A DNA stretch of 64,000 nucleotides from Diphasiastrum complanatum (GCA_029204225.1 CM055095.1:60530540-60594539), one strand, 5' to 3'. Counted from the stretch's first letter, positions 1-14,900 are shown. Numbers and translations are program-made. The notes: generated by a model not told the origin, from the letters alone.

Positions 1-1790
1 TCTCCTCACATTGCTCATTTAAATCAATTAGTTTTAGTCAGGACTCAGGAGTAACTTGGCTACTCAAGTTAATCTTGCCAATGATTCAAAAATCTCAAAT
101 GTCTAGATGCCGAAATCACTTATACGTGTATAACACACATAGTAGATTTTTACAAGATTAATTATGGCCATATGAGAATAATCTCACTATGATCCAGTAC
201 GTAAACATATATCAATATCTGGAAGATCCTCTCTGCCTATATTACTCACATATTTGAATGAGAATCTTGTAACTCAGTTCTCACAATGAAAATTCCATTT
301 CTCAAGAGTAAATAACATACTTGGGAAATCTCCGAGATGGAAACATATCCATTCTCATGAGTTCACTCAACCCCACTCTGATCCTACTACTCATACTAGG
401 ATCACGTTGATCCTAAACAAACATTCAAGATTCAATGTTATGATCAAAACTTACTGCATCCTAAATAAAAATGGGATTAGACGTTTTTCATGTGTCAAGA
501 GTCAATTCTTTTACAAATAGTTACATTATCATCTTTAAAGTTGCAATTACTCATGGTTATCACTATGTACATTTGTTGATGCCTCAAGTGCCATGCTTTT
601 TCAGGAAGAGGAAAGTGGGTGTGTTCATCGACATGGCAATAATTGGAGGACGACACAGTTTTGCAAAATCTTGGCATATTCATAATGTGGGATCTTCTTC
701 AGCATATTCAATTTTTGAGGAAGCGTGATTAGGATTTTTTGGTGAAATTCATTTTCACGTATACTGAAACTTAAATCCGCTTCATGTTTTTAAGACTTTC
801 ACAAATGTTCAGCACTGTGAGACTTAAGGTGTCTACAAACTCACACACAAACATGTCATTGTGTTTGTGTGTGTGTGTGTGTGCGCGCGCGTGAGTGAGT
901 GAGTGAATATTTAACCAACAGCTAGCTTTGACAGACTTGTCAAATGTCGTCGTATTGGTGAAGAAACAGTGCCCTCAAACCCAGTGTACAACATGCATTG
1001 TATGTAGATTTTTTTCCAATCAGTGTTGTAATCCTCTACTTAGCTGAGAGGAATATATGGAAAGAGCGAAGAAATCTCAGCATTGGATCAAGGTATTTGA
1101 AGAAACATTTTGCCACCACTGATTCTCACTAGCAGATCCGAAACAGCAAAAAGACCTCAGGATTCATTCCACCAAGTAAACTCTTTCCACATTCATGTTT
1201 TGCATCTAAATCCTTCCATACATTAATGTTATGATTGAGCTGAGAAGACCATGCAAAAGAACGGAAGTGTCAAGCCTGTTTACAACTGCGATAGTCACAG
1301 AAGTTTACTTGGTTTCATGCAGTCTCTACCCAGGGCATGTTGGACCATGTCAAAAAAGAAATGGTTTTTCCATTGATGATTCAGATCTATAACAACCAGT
1401 TATTTCTGAAAAAATGCTGGAAAAGGGATCCGCTTTGTTGGTACATAGAATGCCAAATTTATAAATTTCCTTTTCTCTCCAATTATTTGAAGTTCTCATT
1501 CACAAAAGGCTACATCCACATTTATGATCACAAGTTTTATGACCCCATTTGCAGAGGTACAACATTATCAAACAACTAAAATCGAGAATGCTTAGAACAT
1601 TGAGTCACATATGGAGAAAATATGTTGTCCTGCCCTTGGAGCTACAGTCAGTGAGACTTGATACTCGGGAATTTATATTACGTGAGCCTATTAAACTTTA
1701 CAACAATGTCACTGTGCATTCCAGAAACTTAATTGTCCAACATAAGTATGGAAGGTGTGAAGCATGGAGGAAGAGAGTGAGATCTAGTAC
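1..1790. other. AT-rich stretch, no gene recognised; TG/CG microsatellite
   Basis: No exon, transposon domain or RNA gene could be recognised on either strand. Positions about 862-903 hold a simple repeat that runs TG, then CG, then GTGA. If the PF20 gene continues leftward, this is intron 7 of that gene, because the donor site of the preceding exon is at 1790. I looked for WD-repeat coding sequence on the minus strand and saw none, so the next exon is probably outside the window. Confidence 0.5.
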
Positions 1791-2052
1791 TTGCTTATTG
1801 GCATCATGTGACCTCTAAAAGTTTTTTGCAGTGTGAAATCTTTGACTGCTACAGGTTCTGCTTGCTCATCTGGAAAAGGATCAGATCGCACGGCAGAAAG
1901 AGGATCCACCTTCACAATTGGCTGAACAGTTTGATCTGAAGATTGACCAATTCTTTCCTCTTTTCTATTCAGTGGAATTCCAGCTCTACTGCAATCTAAT
2001 TTTGAAATAGCTGACGAACAAGACATCTCCGAATTCTGGTCTGGGAAACCAA
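1791..2052 (-). CDS. PF20: PF20 exon 7, linker and entry to WD repeat 1
   Basis: Begins [13 protein letters not shown] and runs through a Ser/Pro-rich linker ([17 protein letters not shown]) to [17 protein letters not shown]. The last part is the beginning of the first WD40 blade as in PF20/SPAG16. The exon ends in phase 2 at a GTACTA donor. Two acceptors are possible: TTTCTGCAG (start 2052, phase 1) and GTGCAG (start 2062, phase 0). A perfect TACTAAC branch-site-like sequence lies just upstream. The second choice would fit candidate exon 6. Confidence 0.78.
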
Positions 2053-5000
2053 CTGCAGAAATCTGCACTTTATGGGTTAGTAATTGAGAAAGAGAGAGAG
2101 AAAAGAACTTTATAAATAAATGACGAACAGTGACTTATTTACTGATGTTACACCAAAAGATTAATCATAGAATTATCTCTGAAAATAAAAATTATCTCCA
2201 AGGCATTTTGAAAATTCAGACTATCAGTACAAACCAAAACTTTCTCTCCAAGCTGCTTGGGCCAAAAGTATAAAAAACAGACATACTAGACTCTTCCAAG
2301 TTTACCAAGAAGTCTGGGATTCATTCAACATGATAAAGATGCATTCTTCATTTAATTCTCAAAACACAAAATTCTTTCAATCTAGAACATTTCTATCACA
2401 ACAAAGGCCAATCTTGTGGTTTGAAGTTTGGGTAAAAATTTCTTCTAAACTCCTGTCATCTCTAGCTCTATTCAATCAAGTGGTTTGAAGTTTGGGAGTG
2501 GAATAAAAAAGAGGAACTTTTAGGCTTTAGGATTTTTAGCCCTTGGTAGTAGAATTTTATCCATAGTCAGACTAATGATCTCTATACTGACATACTATCT
2601 CAAAACATACAAACGAGAGATTCCCTTCCCATAATGTGCATAACCAAAACTTGATTCAGTCATGATTTCTAGTTACCAAAGAATTCCAATCTGAATCCTT
2701 GCATACCCGAAATGATGTGTTGGTGAGTGGGTAACAAAATTTTACATAAGTACGACAAGAGTCCAGACTAGCAGAAGATTTGAATTAGAAGTTCATAGAT
2801 ATGGTAAGTTAGAAACGTAGGTGACAGGTATGAAAAGAAAGAAATTAGAAGCAGTTAGGAGTCCGGACAATGTAAGAAGTTAGAAAATTTAATTATATTA
2901 TTGACTAGTCTGTAGATAGATTTGAATTAGAAGTTCATAGATATTGTAAGTTAGAAACATAGGTGACAGAGTTGAAAAGAAAGAAATTAGAAGCAGTTAG
3001 GACAATGTAAGAAGTTAGAAAATTTAATTATATTACTGACTAGTCTGTAGATACTCTATCTAAAACGAACAAAGATTCTGATTCTGAACCAATTAAGGAC
3101 TGGAATTATTGTTGACTAATCACAAGATTGAATTGGTAAGGTTTATAATTACACAGTTTTGGTGAACCTTTCCATAGTAGTACCGAGCTTCATGAAGTTG
3201 AATTTTTGAAGATTAAAATCAGAATCTCATCTCAAATAGCCAATCAAACAGAACCGAAATCTAGAGGTTTTCGAATTGAAATCAGGTAAGCAAGCTATGT
3301 TGGGCATTAACTCAAGTGTCGAATTCACATCAATTGATTTGACCAATAATCAAAGATAAATCACCCCCCACTTGGAAGCTGCTCTTCTGGTAAGTTCTTC
3401 ATAGGGCTTAATTTTTTTCCTATTGTGAAAGTACAATAGTTAAGCAAGAGCTTACTTCACCACCTTGCCCGAACATCACACTTACTATTTGTATCAAATT
3501 TTCTCTCAAAGCATAATGAAGGCTTTCACATCAGCTGATTTCACCAGTAGTCGAAGGTAAATCACCCCACTTGGAGAACATAAGTAGCACCAATTTGGAG
3601 CTATCCTTACCCCACGAGTTTTCCATAGGGCTTGAAATTTTTCAATTGTGAAAGCATACTGTTGAAGTAGGAACAGGCTCACTACCTTAGCCGAACATCA
3701 TACTTCTGTTATATCAGATGTTCTCTCCCAGGAGGATGAAGGCACAATAGAGAAAGTTATTTATGTTGCAATTGCTCTCCAGAAAACCTTCACAACGCAA
3801 CTACTATTAGCTAGCAAGCTCTCAACAATCTTCAGTTCTCGCTGTTCATCCATCAATGAATGGGCATCTAAGTACTTTGTTCTTCTCAGATCCAATGGAG
3901 ACCTAGAATTACTCTGACAGAGTGCCAAAATCCGTGGATTGTAATTGCATTTGAAGGTATTATGGCTCAATGTATTGCAACGGAAACAAATTGAAACTAA
4001 CCATCAGACTTTTAGTGATCCAAGTGCAATAGAAGTTTTTTCCTATTGAAAATTTAACGATGCAAAAATTGCAATATCTCGATCTAGAAATGTTCGATCA
4101 ATGACTTGTATGGTGCTATGAGCAAGTGAAACACTAAAGAATAAGATCTACACAACATTCCAGAAAAAATCTTTATCACAAAAAATAGAATATTTTAGTA
4201 TCTGCCCAAACTTTGACTAGCAAGATCTTGTGATCAAAAACTCTAATTGGAGAGCTCAAAAGTGTTTTGAACTCAACAATATTACGATCCAATAGGAATA
4301 TCTAAACAAGATCGTAAAACAAAATCGGAATGTTTCTAGTTTGACCAAAGTTTGACTTTGCAATAACTTGCACTTCTAGCATGTCAAACAATAAACAACA
4401 GTCTTTATGATTGTAGAACAATAAACAACAAATAGATCCACTCAAATGGTAAACAAAAAAGTGTTATACTTAAAATGTGAAAATACCCTCTTTGACCAAT
4501 TTTTTATTTTGCAATAACTTTCCAAAGTTTCTACTAGTGCACCGTGATATCTAGTGCTCCTAAAAATATAGTTGTTGCCAAAAGGAAAGAGATGATTTTG
4601 GAAAGCTAAGAAGTTAGTGTTCTAGAAAATAGCCACAAAAAAATAATGTTTCCTTGAGCTATTTGAAGCCAAAAATGTGGTGATCTAAACAAAATGGGAA
4701 TTTAACTATGATACAGAAAATTGGAGCCAAAATAAAAAATTGAGGGCTTCTTCTTTGAATCAAAAGAAACTAAAAGCGAAGAAAACTGGTGCCCTACTCG
4801 AATGTGCTAGAATGTGCTCTAACACCCAGTGATGAACATATTCACCAGAGTTGCACGTTCCGTTCCGGAATGCGATCCGGGAAATCCTATTAGGGTTTCC
4901 TGGAACGTGCACAATTTTTTTGATATTTTTCCGAAAAATAGATTTCTTAGTGTCTGAAATTGTTTAGACAGAATGTAAATTTTTTTTTGGTCCTATTAAC

Positions 5001-8000
5001 GTTTTTATAGGCCATTTAGTGCTTGTTTTTTACTTATTATGCAAAAAAATCAACTCAAAAAAAGAAAGCGATCCGAAACACTCGTTCTAGATGCTGTTGC
5101 AGCGGAACGCGATCCGCTGCAACATTGATATTCATAGAAAGACTCTAATGAACAATCTTCTTTAAAGATTACTAAAGATCGCCAAATACAATCATAGTAA
5201 AAGGCCTACACTCAATGTGATTGAGATCTCCCAAGAAGAGCCCAAGCATCTCAATAAACCAAAAGCTCGCTCTCCATTTGTAGTCTTGTGGGGAACCATG
5301 AAGGAACCTTCTAAGAAACTCTAGTGCATTATTTGAAAAGTATGAGAGGTAGCACTTTTGGACATAAAATAGTGCGAATATAAGCTTGGTGGCTTAATAG
5401 CCATATTTAATGGGCCCAAGGGCATTACATGCCCTTAATAGTACCTAAAACACCTCCAAGCAAAGCAAATTCAAGATTTCGCTAATAACAACTGTTTTAC
5501 TTTATGTGTGTGGTGGTTTTGATAAATGTCCAGTTTGATATCTAGAAGTTTTTTGCCTTGAAACTTTGAGGAAGGGCCCATATAATAATTTTCATTATTT
5601 TTCTTGCTTTTAATATCTACTAGAAGTATAAACTCAAAATAGCCCCTAACTATTATACCTTTAAGTACTGGGCTAGTTATCATTAAGGGCATGCCCTTAT
5701 GGGACCCAAGTACCGTAGGTTGTATTAATCTCAAGAAGGTTCCACTTAGGGCCTCTAGATAGTATATATAGGGCTATCATTTGAACATTAGGCATTCATT
5801 GATTATTTAGCTTATGATTGGGTATTGTTGGGGCTCTTCGTGGGAGAAATCTTTGCTATCACTTCTAGGGCTTTAGCCATTAATTATGTGAAATGCTCTT
5901 GGTCATTCTTCATGGGAGATCGCTTGATTGTGTCTATCATATTTATTAATGCTTCATACAATACCATAGATTGAGTCAGTAACTTGGTATCAAAGCACTT
6001 TCCTACCTTAGTGGGAGTGCTACTTTTCTGATTTGATCTTTTCTCTAGGAGGGTGCATTTTTAGCAGATTCTTAGCAACCTACTGCTCTTCACACTTGGC
6101 AGATCTTCTCCACATGTGGTTGGCTGTTTTTGTAAGTTCTTGGCCATTTTCAAACTATATTTGGTAACAATCACCATTTTTGGCAATTGTTTTTCATTAT
6201 CTTTGGCTATAGCGGACATTTAGCAGTAGAACTTTCACTACAATTGATAGCCGATCTGGGAAAAAAATATATTTTTTGTTTTTTTTTCCTAGTTCATTTT
6301 TGGCGTATCTTTTCTAGCAATAGTTTTGGCGGATTTTTTGAGCATTATCTAGCGCACTTCCTAGCACCCTATTTGGAGGTTTCAACACTTTTTCATTAAC
6401 ATTTGTTTGCTGGTTTTTGACAGTCTTTTGGAGACTCCATCACCCTATTTTTGAGGCTATTTTAGACTTCATTTGCAAGTCTTTCAAGGCACTGCCTACC
6501 ATTCTTCCTAGCACCCTATTTGGATGTAATTTCAACACCAATTGTTTGCTTGTTTTTGGCCTACATTTTAGGCATTTCATTACTGCTAAGGTTTGAGCCA
6601 TCTTGTTTATTTGCAGCAGAATACCCACCTATTTCCAACATATTTTTGCAAAATTTCGCTTGTTGGTTTTTTAGGCTCTTTTTGCAATATCATGGTCTCC
6701 TTTGGAGGCTATTTTGTTGGGGTTTTTGGACAACAACCAGTTTGTAACTATCTTTCGCTATATTTCTCTTACTTTGGCAACACACTCATCATTTCATTTG
6801 TCGGATATTTTTGTTGGGAAGCCAATTGTGGTCTTTGGCATTGAAGTGACAACTCGTGTGCTCGCCCTCAGGGTTTGTACTTTTTTGCGTATTTTCTTTT
6901 TTTTAAGTAAATTATTTTTGTTTTCATTACATTTTGTGTTTCATTTTATTTTGGTCGGTTGATAAAAAGAAAAGGGTTGAACAAGAAAGGCAAAAATTGC
7001 ATGTAAACGTATTGTGTGTGCTCATGTGCTTTACATATCATGTCTGCTCGTTAAAATTTTGTGTTGTGTTTGTCTCCCTTTGTCACTTCACTAGGTGTTT
7101 TCTGTTATCTTTCCCCTATGTCTATCATAGTGATAGGACTTCCAATCTTGTGTTTGAGACATGCTTGACACGTCTTCGATATTACTTTGACACTTAACTT
7201 CCTCATTGTACTGATTCCCAAAAGATTGCTATTGCAGTTTTCCTCTTAGGTGATCTTGCTTATTCTAGGTGGCGTACATATGTCCGTATTCATCTATGTA
7301 TCTTTGAGTGGCATGTCTTTTTACATGTGCTGCACGTACTTATGTTATCCAATGATGAGTCTGCTCTTGAGAGTCCTACACATGAGAATAGTTTCATAGA
7401 TATTGAGAGTGATACTGATGGGCATCCTTCCTAGTATACTTTTGAGTCACCTTGTGAGCTTCCTTCTATGAGTGAGGTTGCATCTTATTGTGAGGGTGAG
7501 AGGATATTACACAACAAAAGAGAGTCACATATACAGGTTGATGTTGATATTGCATCCTATGAGCTTAGATTCCCATATACAGATTGATGTTGATGTTGCA
7601 TGCTTTGATGTAAGTGCCTTGGTACGGCCCTTGAGTGCTTTGAAGTTGATGTCAAGTGTCTTGGTGTCGAACCCGAGTACCTTGATATTGATGCTGTAGA
7701 CTATGCTTCATGTTTCAAATCTAAAATATATATATATATATATATAGATATATCATAGTGGCACGTGGTACCGCCATTATGGTACCGCGGTACCATAATG
7801 GTGGTACCGCGGTTATGGTGCCGCCCTCAGACCAGCGGTACCAGCACGGCACCACAAAAATAATATTTTTTATTATTTTTTTTTAAAAAAAAAACCCTTT
7901 TAATAGGCTAAAACTAGGTAAAAACTAAGATGTTACTGTACAGGGGGACTGTACTGGGGGCACTGTGGGAGAGCGGACCCAATCGGAGTGCGGCATGTGG

Positions 8001-8924
8001 GGGAGCAATACATGGGGCAGGTACAGTAGCACATGGGCACTGTGGAGGAGCAAACCATGGACAGGATCCACCGGAATGGGTGCAGATGGGGGTGCGTGAG
8101 GCGGAACTGTCTGAGAGGGACGAGGAGCAAAGGGACTGGACGAGGATGCACTCCCTCTCCTCGTGTGCCAGCCAAGCAGGCAGCAACTCGGGGTCAACCA
8201 CGTAAGGAGCGGTGCAAAACCCAAGAACACCCTCCGAAATGGTGTTCTCCCCTGCCACAAGACGTGGCCCGTAGGTATCCAAAAGTCGTTGCCTGACGGG
8301 AATGGACATGCTGGCACAGGGGGCAGCATTCAGTGTGCCACCATCTCTCGCGCGTGCGCCGAGTAGGTGACCTTTAAGGCGAGTGAGGGTGGCAACGAAC
8401 TCTGTCAGGCAATATCGACAGCGCACTAGCCTTGCACCGGACTTGTTAGACTTGTCGGGAACCCGCCTGCCAATGTCCATCTCGTCCCACAGATCGGCAA
8501 GGTTGGAATGCACCATCTCTGTAGAAAGGACTACGGAAAGAAGGCAGAGATCTCTGTGGGTGCGATAGGAGTCGGAAGGCTTGAAAAAACCACAATAAAG
8601 GCCGAAATAGCAAAAGCAGGGGAGGACGCGATCAGTGCAATGCGAAGACAGCCGGGAGGGCGCGGACAGTAGGGCGATGGGCATACAAACAAGAGGGCGC
8701 GGACAGCAGGGAGGGCGCGAACAGTAGGGCGACGGGCAGGGAGAGAGATGAAGCGAGGTGGGGGGGATTAGGTTAAAAAAATAAATAGTAATATATTAAA
8801 TATTAAAAAATATTATATATTAAAAAATAATATATATTGTGGTACCGCGGATCAGTATGGATCCGCGGTACCACACTGGATCCGCGGTACCGGGATCCGC
8901 GGATCCTAGTACCGCTGGATCTAT

Positions 8925-8959
<35 letters not shown>

Positions 8960-11900
8960 TAGGTCCCGCGGTACTGGGTACCGCGGATCCCGGTACCGTG
9001 GGACCATACTGGTACCGCGGTACCATGATGGTACCGCGGTACCACAATATAATAATATATTTATTATTTAATATTTTTTTAAATTTTTTTTTACCTAAAC
9101 CTACCCGCCCCCCTCGCATGTGTATAACAGATACCTTGGTATGATGTGACCTTGTATTCATGGGCATTACGACTTCCTTGGCGTAATAACATCTTATACT
9201 CATGGTCCTTATAGATACCTGGGGCAAGATCTTGATGGTTTGTCCTAGCATACTTGGTTGTTGCATATGGCGTTTGACGATGTTGCTGAGTTCAACTATG
9301 GTTGTCGAGTTGTCATCTTTCTATAGTATTCATGGGCTATCCAACTAGCTTTGGATATCTCACTTTTTGGGTCCTGCGTGACAACACTTCCTTATGGCAT
9401 TTTTGGGCTATTAGAGTGCCTTGAGCATGGCACAAGGTCGTCCTGGTTATTGATTTCTTGCATTCATCTCAGATACATCAGTTGGAGTCAAGTGGGTGCT
9501 TGAGGTAGAGGTGCATGTGAACTAGAAGGCGGAGAACCTTTCTAGCATTCCTCACTTTCTTCCATGCAGCTTTGGTTGTGGGAGGAGACTTTGCAGCAGT
9601 GCTCTTTAGTGTGTTTCTATTACAGGACCTTCTTATGTACTATCAAGAGGAATCAATAAGTGGATATTTGTGCATACCTTGGTGTATCTTTGGGCTTTTG
9701 TTGGCTTTGGCTTGTGATATTTGGCATCAAAGGAATTGCTTTCCAGACTTATGTGGCCACGATTTGCATCATTTACAACCAGCTTATGATTTGGTATTGC
9801 TTGGGCATTTCATGGGAGAACCCTTTGCTACTTACTTGTAGGGCTTTAGCCATTGATTATATCAGATGCTCTTAGCCATTCTTCGTGGGAGATTGCTTGA
9901 TTGCGTCTATTATAGTCAATTATGCTTCATTGATACAATATCCATAGATTAAGTCTATAGCTCTTACATTGTTCTTTAAAAGTCATGCTAGATGTTCACT
10001 TTCCATCACTCCTTTAATCCTATTTCTAAAATTTCAACACACTTAAAAATCATATGACACTTGACATTTGTTGCTCTCATTCATTTGGCCATTACATGCA
10101 ATAGCACTATATTGGACAAGAATTGGCGTAATGAACTAGGAACTACCATAGAATGGAGAGGACATTGGCATCAATGTTCATCACTACAAGAGCAAGACCT
10201 GTAATAGAACTAGGAACTACCATAGAATGGAGAGGACATTGGGCATCAATATCCATCACTACAAGAGCATGACCTCTAATAGAACTGCATGAAAATCACA
10301 TTCCTCTAACAAAACTAGAGGAAGGAAAGTATGAGAAATGTGTTTGCATCACAAAAATCATGAACCTCAATGGAGACAAACTCATCTAATTGTTCAAGAG
10401 TTGCAAGCTTTATTTGTAATATTTGAAACAATAACAAAAATGGAGGAAGATTGATGAATCATGAAATGATGTATTCATCTTGTCCTAAACAAATTTATTA
10501 AATATCTTTGGTTCCAAAGCACTCCAAATAACAACATCTAAAGAAGGAAGAAACTATTAGTCCACTATGAAGTAAATACAACCACAACAACCTAAATCTA
10601 AAGCTATTCCAAGCCACAAGAAAGATATCTACAAAATCTCTAAATAAACATAATCAAAAGCTCTGATACCAAAAATGTCATGTGCCATTGCATCCGCCGC
10701 TGCCAACAATTTTATTTATCCATATTTGGGAGTCTGTCATAGTTTTTCTTGACGACATATTGATATATAGCCATACTTTGGAAGAGCATGAAGAGCATCT
10801 CCATATTGCCTTAAAGGTTTTAAGGGAGAGAAAGCTCTATGCTAAAGAGTCAAAATGTGAGTTTTTTCAAACAAAACTTAGGTATCCTCTTTATCAAAGT
10901 GGTAAAAAGACCTAAGAGTGCGATGGACATACATTACATAGTCCACGTTTCGTTATTTTTTTGGCCACATAAGTACCTACAATCTATTGGGGTCTCATAA
11001 TTGTTCTTCTAGGCCTATTTTGTGTTTTTTCACTAAGTAGGACATTTTTTTAGTAAGTAGGGATAAAAGCCCTTTTTTGGGAAACTTATAGGAAAATTGC
11101 ATTTGAAACTTTCTATACATTTGTTGTATTAGTATAAATAGGGGCTAGAAATCTACCATTTCTTGGATTATGAATTTGAAGTCCTGAGTTTCATGTAGGG
11201 GAGTTCTATGTTTTTGGAGATCTTAGTTGGAGAGCTCCATGAGCTATCACATTATGTGAATGACATTTTTTTGTCTTATGCCTCACTCGATACCAACATC
11301 CATGATTGAGTTCATAATAGAGGGAAGCATATATTTATGTATGCATATTTGCTAAATAATCAAAGGGATAACTAACCATACAAAACAAGTAGTCATAAAA
11401 GAAAATAGATGAAACAATCACCTAAAGAGGAAAAACTCCAGAGAAAGGTGATGGACAGAGAATTTATTTAATGAGCTAGGCCTCAAGATGAACTTGGAGA
11501 GAGAGAAAGAAAAAAGAAAGAAAGCTTTATTATCATCTTTTCCATGCCGAAAGGCGTATAAGACGAACAAGTACATCCGATAAGATGGAAACAAGACAGA
11601 ACAGTGCCGTCAAAACGACATAACTAAAGCAAAACTAACTAAGAAGAGAGTGATGTAGCCAGGATTATATGGTACGTGTACCATTTACATTACATGCTCA
11701 ACTGGACATCTCTTCATTTCTCTAGCTCAGACTCTATCTCAGAGTTAGGACTCTCATTAACTATAGGCTTACGATCAACAAATTTGATAATACCGTCATG
11801 ATAGATAAGTCGTTTGCCAGTTGACAGAGCTTCTTGTTTTGCCTTCTTATGTTCTTGGACTTGGATGAAAGTAAAATCTTTGTCCAAATAGATTTTGGTA

Positions 11901-14900
11901 TCCCACAATTTTGATCGCTTCCCCAAAACTTCACGCCGGTGAGACACTAATGTGAAGAAGATGACAATAGTATTCGGGTCCTTCTTAGGTCGCCAGGCAA
12001 TTTCCATACCGTTGCTATGGTGCTGAAGATTTTCTTCCAAAAACTTCTCAGCTTCTTCAACAGCATTTTGGGAGTTCTAAATACATGTAACACGAACATT
12101 GAGAGCTTTATGCTCTAGCAGATGGCTCTCAGTGAACGTGGTTGAGTTAAACGAAGGTGAAGGCGAAGGTGGAGAGATAATTGTAGACGAACCTTTAAGT
12201 ACATCCGCCCATGATTGGACAGCCCTATGGTGTTGTTCCACCTGATTTTCGAGCTGCTGGATTTTAGCTGAAGTTGCGATTTGGGAAGAAGTTTCCTTTT
12301 TTATAACTCATCTTCGTTCTTGAGTTCTTCAATGGAAGTGTCCAGCTTCTGAAGGTGCGATTGCACAGCTAGAAGCAGAGAATCATGGAAAGCAAGTTTC
12401 TCACTGTGATTGTTAAGGTATTCAAATAGATGGAGATCTTCACGAAGAAGACTAACTAAGGCATATGGAGGGGGAGGAACAGGTGCATCTAGAGTGTCTG
12501 GAGTCATGGTAGTTTCATAATTGGTGAGAGAGAAAGAAGAAAGAAAGATTTTTATTAATGTCTTTTCCATGCCAATAGGCATATAAGACGAAAAAGTACA
12601 TGACAAGTGTGTGGTACAGTAGGAGCGTGTGAAACGTCTCCGTAACAGAAAAGAAATGAAATGCCAATATACTATACTACGAACATGAAGTAGGTCTAAA
12701 AAAGCAAAGGTCTAACACTGCCAATAAGATAATGGTATAACCTTGTGCCCTCAAGTATCACTACTGTGGAAGAGAGATGTGATGGGTATAACGCCTGGAG
12801 GAGGTCTCGATAGATGCTGCTGACGTCGCCAATAGTGGCTCTACGGGCAACATGAGTAGTACGTCGTCTCTAAGCACTGTGTAATAGAGAGTCACTGTCA
12901 TCACCACTATCACCGTCCATCCGTGATCTCCGACGGAAAAAGTACGATGTAATCTGTAGTTGTGTGTCAAGGTGAACAGATGGCTGGTGTAGGTCTTGTC
13001 GCAGTAAAAACATCTCTCTGATCATAAGTGCGACACATCTCGGGTCATCATATGCTATAAGAGATCGCAGTGTGACAGGAGTCTGAAGAGGCAATGGTAT
13101 CTCCATATGATCTCATAGTAGACTGGGCATCTGAACAAAAAGTGCTCCTCTGACTCCACCTCAGATAATGAGCATAGCTGGCAGATCCGCTCCTCACGTG
13201 GGATACCATGGAAACGTCCAATCTCAATCTCAAGCTGATGTGATGAGACATGTAACTGACCCAATATGAATCTCAGGCCATGGGATAGTCCAGAATCTAA
13301 ATATCGTGGTCGAACTGGGATCCCCACGACATCCATCTCCAAGAAATGAGTCCTGTAATAGTCGGGTTTAACCCCTAAGTGGCCCTGCCATGTGCGGCGA
13401 AGGTATGCTCTGTAGAGGAACCGTCTGATATAATCATGTGTACCCATAGGGAGGTCTGTGATAGATATGTCAAATGTATCCAATAGACGTACTGCCTGTG
13501 AGAACCATGATAAGTGATAACTCAGACTGTGGAGATGCTGAGATGATATGAGTGCCGCCTGTGGATATCTTTGTTCATCAATGAGAAGCAGCCGGAGGCG
13601 CTGTATATATGTGATAAGACGTAAGCTGTAAAGGTAAACTCTGCTAGGAGAATCTGGTGCGGGACAGAGGGCTTAGCCCGTATCATCCGTGATAACATAA
13701 GGACCTGGAGGCGTGAGATACTAGACCAATCAGCCAAGGTGAGTCCTGGGCACCATGTTTCTGCGGCATACAGTGCAGTAGGGGAGACAGAAGTATCAAA
13801 TAGCCGACACTTACTCGGGGCATCCCGAACAGATCTGTGGAAACCAAGGAGGCATGTCCCTTTCCAAGTCTAGCTGTAGCTGCATGTCTCATACCAAATA
13901 TAGGACCAGTGAAAAGAACCCTGAGATAAGTGTAGGATGACACAATCTCCAATGGCTGTCCATCTAGAAAAAGCTCCTATCGCTGCATGAAAGCCCTGGA
14001 TGTGTTGAAGACCATAATTTTGGTCTTCTCAATGTTGACAGACAAACCCCATCTGGTACAGAAAGCATGAAGACTGTCGTCGAGGAGAGTAAAGCAATAT
14101 CATCTGCATATAGGAAAATGGAAATCAGAATATCCCCAAGTCGGCAACCAGTACCACCGCTCTGCTCAATGATCTTCTCAAGCTCGTCAATATATAGTCC
14201 GAATAGTGTAGGTGAAAGGAAGCAACCCTGTTTCACCCCGATGGTACTCCATATGTGCTCTGAGAGGCCAGTGTCACCCCGAAAACATCCAAGAACTCGC
14301 TCATACAGTGTCATCACAGCTAGAACTGTGTCGGTAGAGAAGCCAAGATCACATAGTCGTTGGATGAGAAGAAAGCGTAGAACAGAATCAAAGGCTTTCC
14401 TGAAGTCAATAAAGCAACAATAAACCCTCTGTCTCTTATGCCTAGCTTCCTCAATGATAGCTCGAAGGGTGAAGACATGATCTGTGGTGGAATGGTGGGC
14501 TCGAAAGCCAGCCTGGCCCAATGCATGTAGTCTCCTGGTCTCAGCTTCAGAACTGATCGCTGACTGAAGTATAGCACCATAAAGCTTCGCTATGACATGG
14601 CCAATCATGATAGTACGGTAGTTACCAGGATTCATGGGGTCACCATTTTTGTGGACAAGGTGGATGATATTAGTGCACCAGGAGTGGGGGAAGCCAGAGA
14701 CGACAACACGGTTAAGCAGAGTGGCTAGAGTGGGTGATAATAGATCTACCGCATGGATCAAAAGTTCCGATTCAAGGTTTCTATGTCTCGAGTGCGGTGC
14801 ATCTTCATTCTCTTTATGGCCGTAGTGACCATTTCAGAGGTGAACAAGGTGAATTCATTGGGACGGGGGGAGATGGAAATGGGTGAGTCAGTAGGTATGG

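Noticed and set aside
6187-6962. Overlapping hydrophobic plus-strand ORFs
   Set aside because: T-rich sequence gives Phe/Leu-rich frames. Several frames overlap, none has a family motif, and internal DNA repeats explain the resemblance among them.
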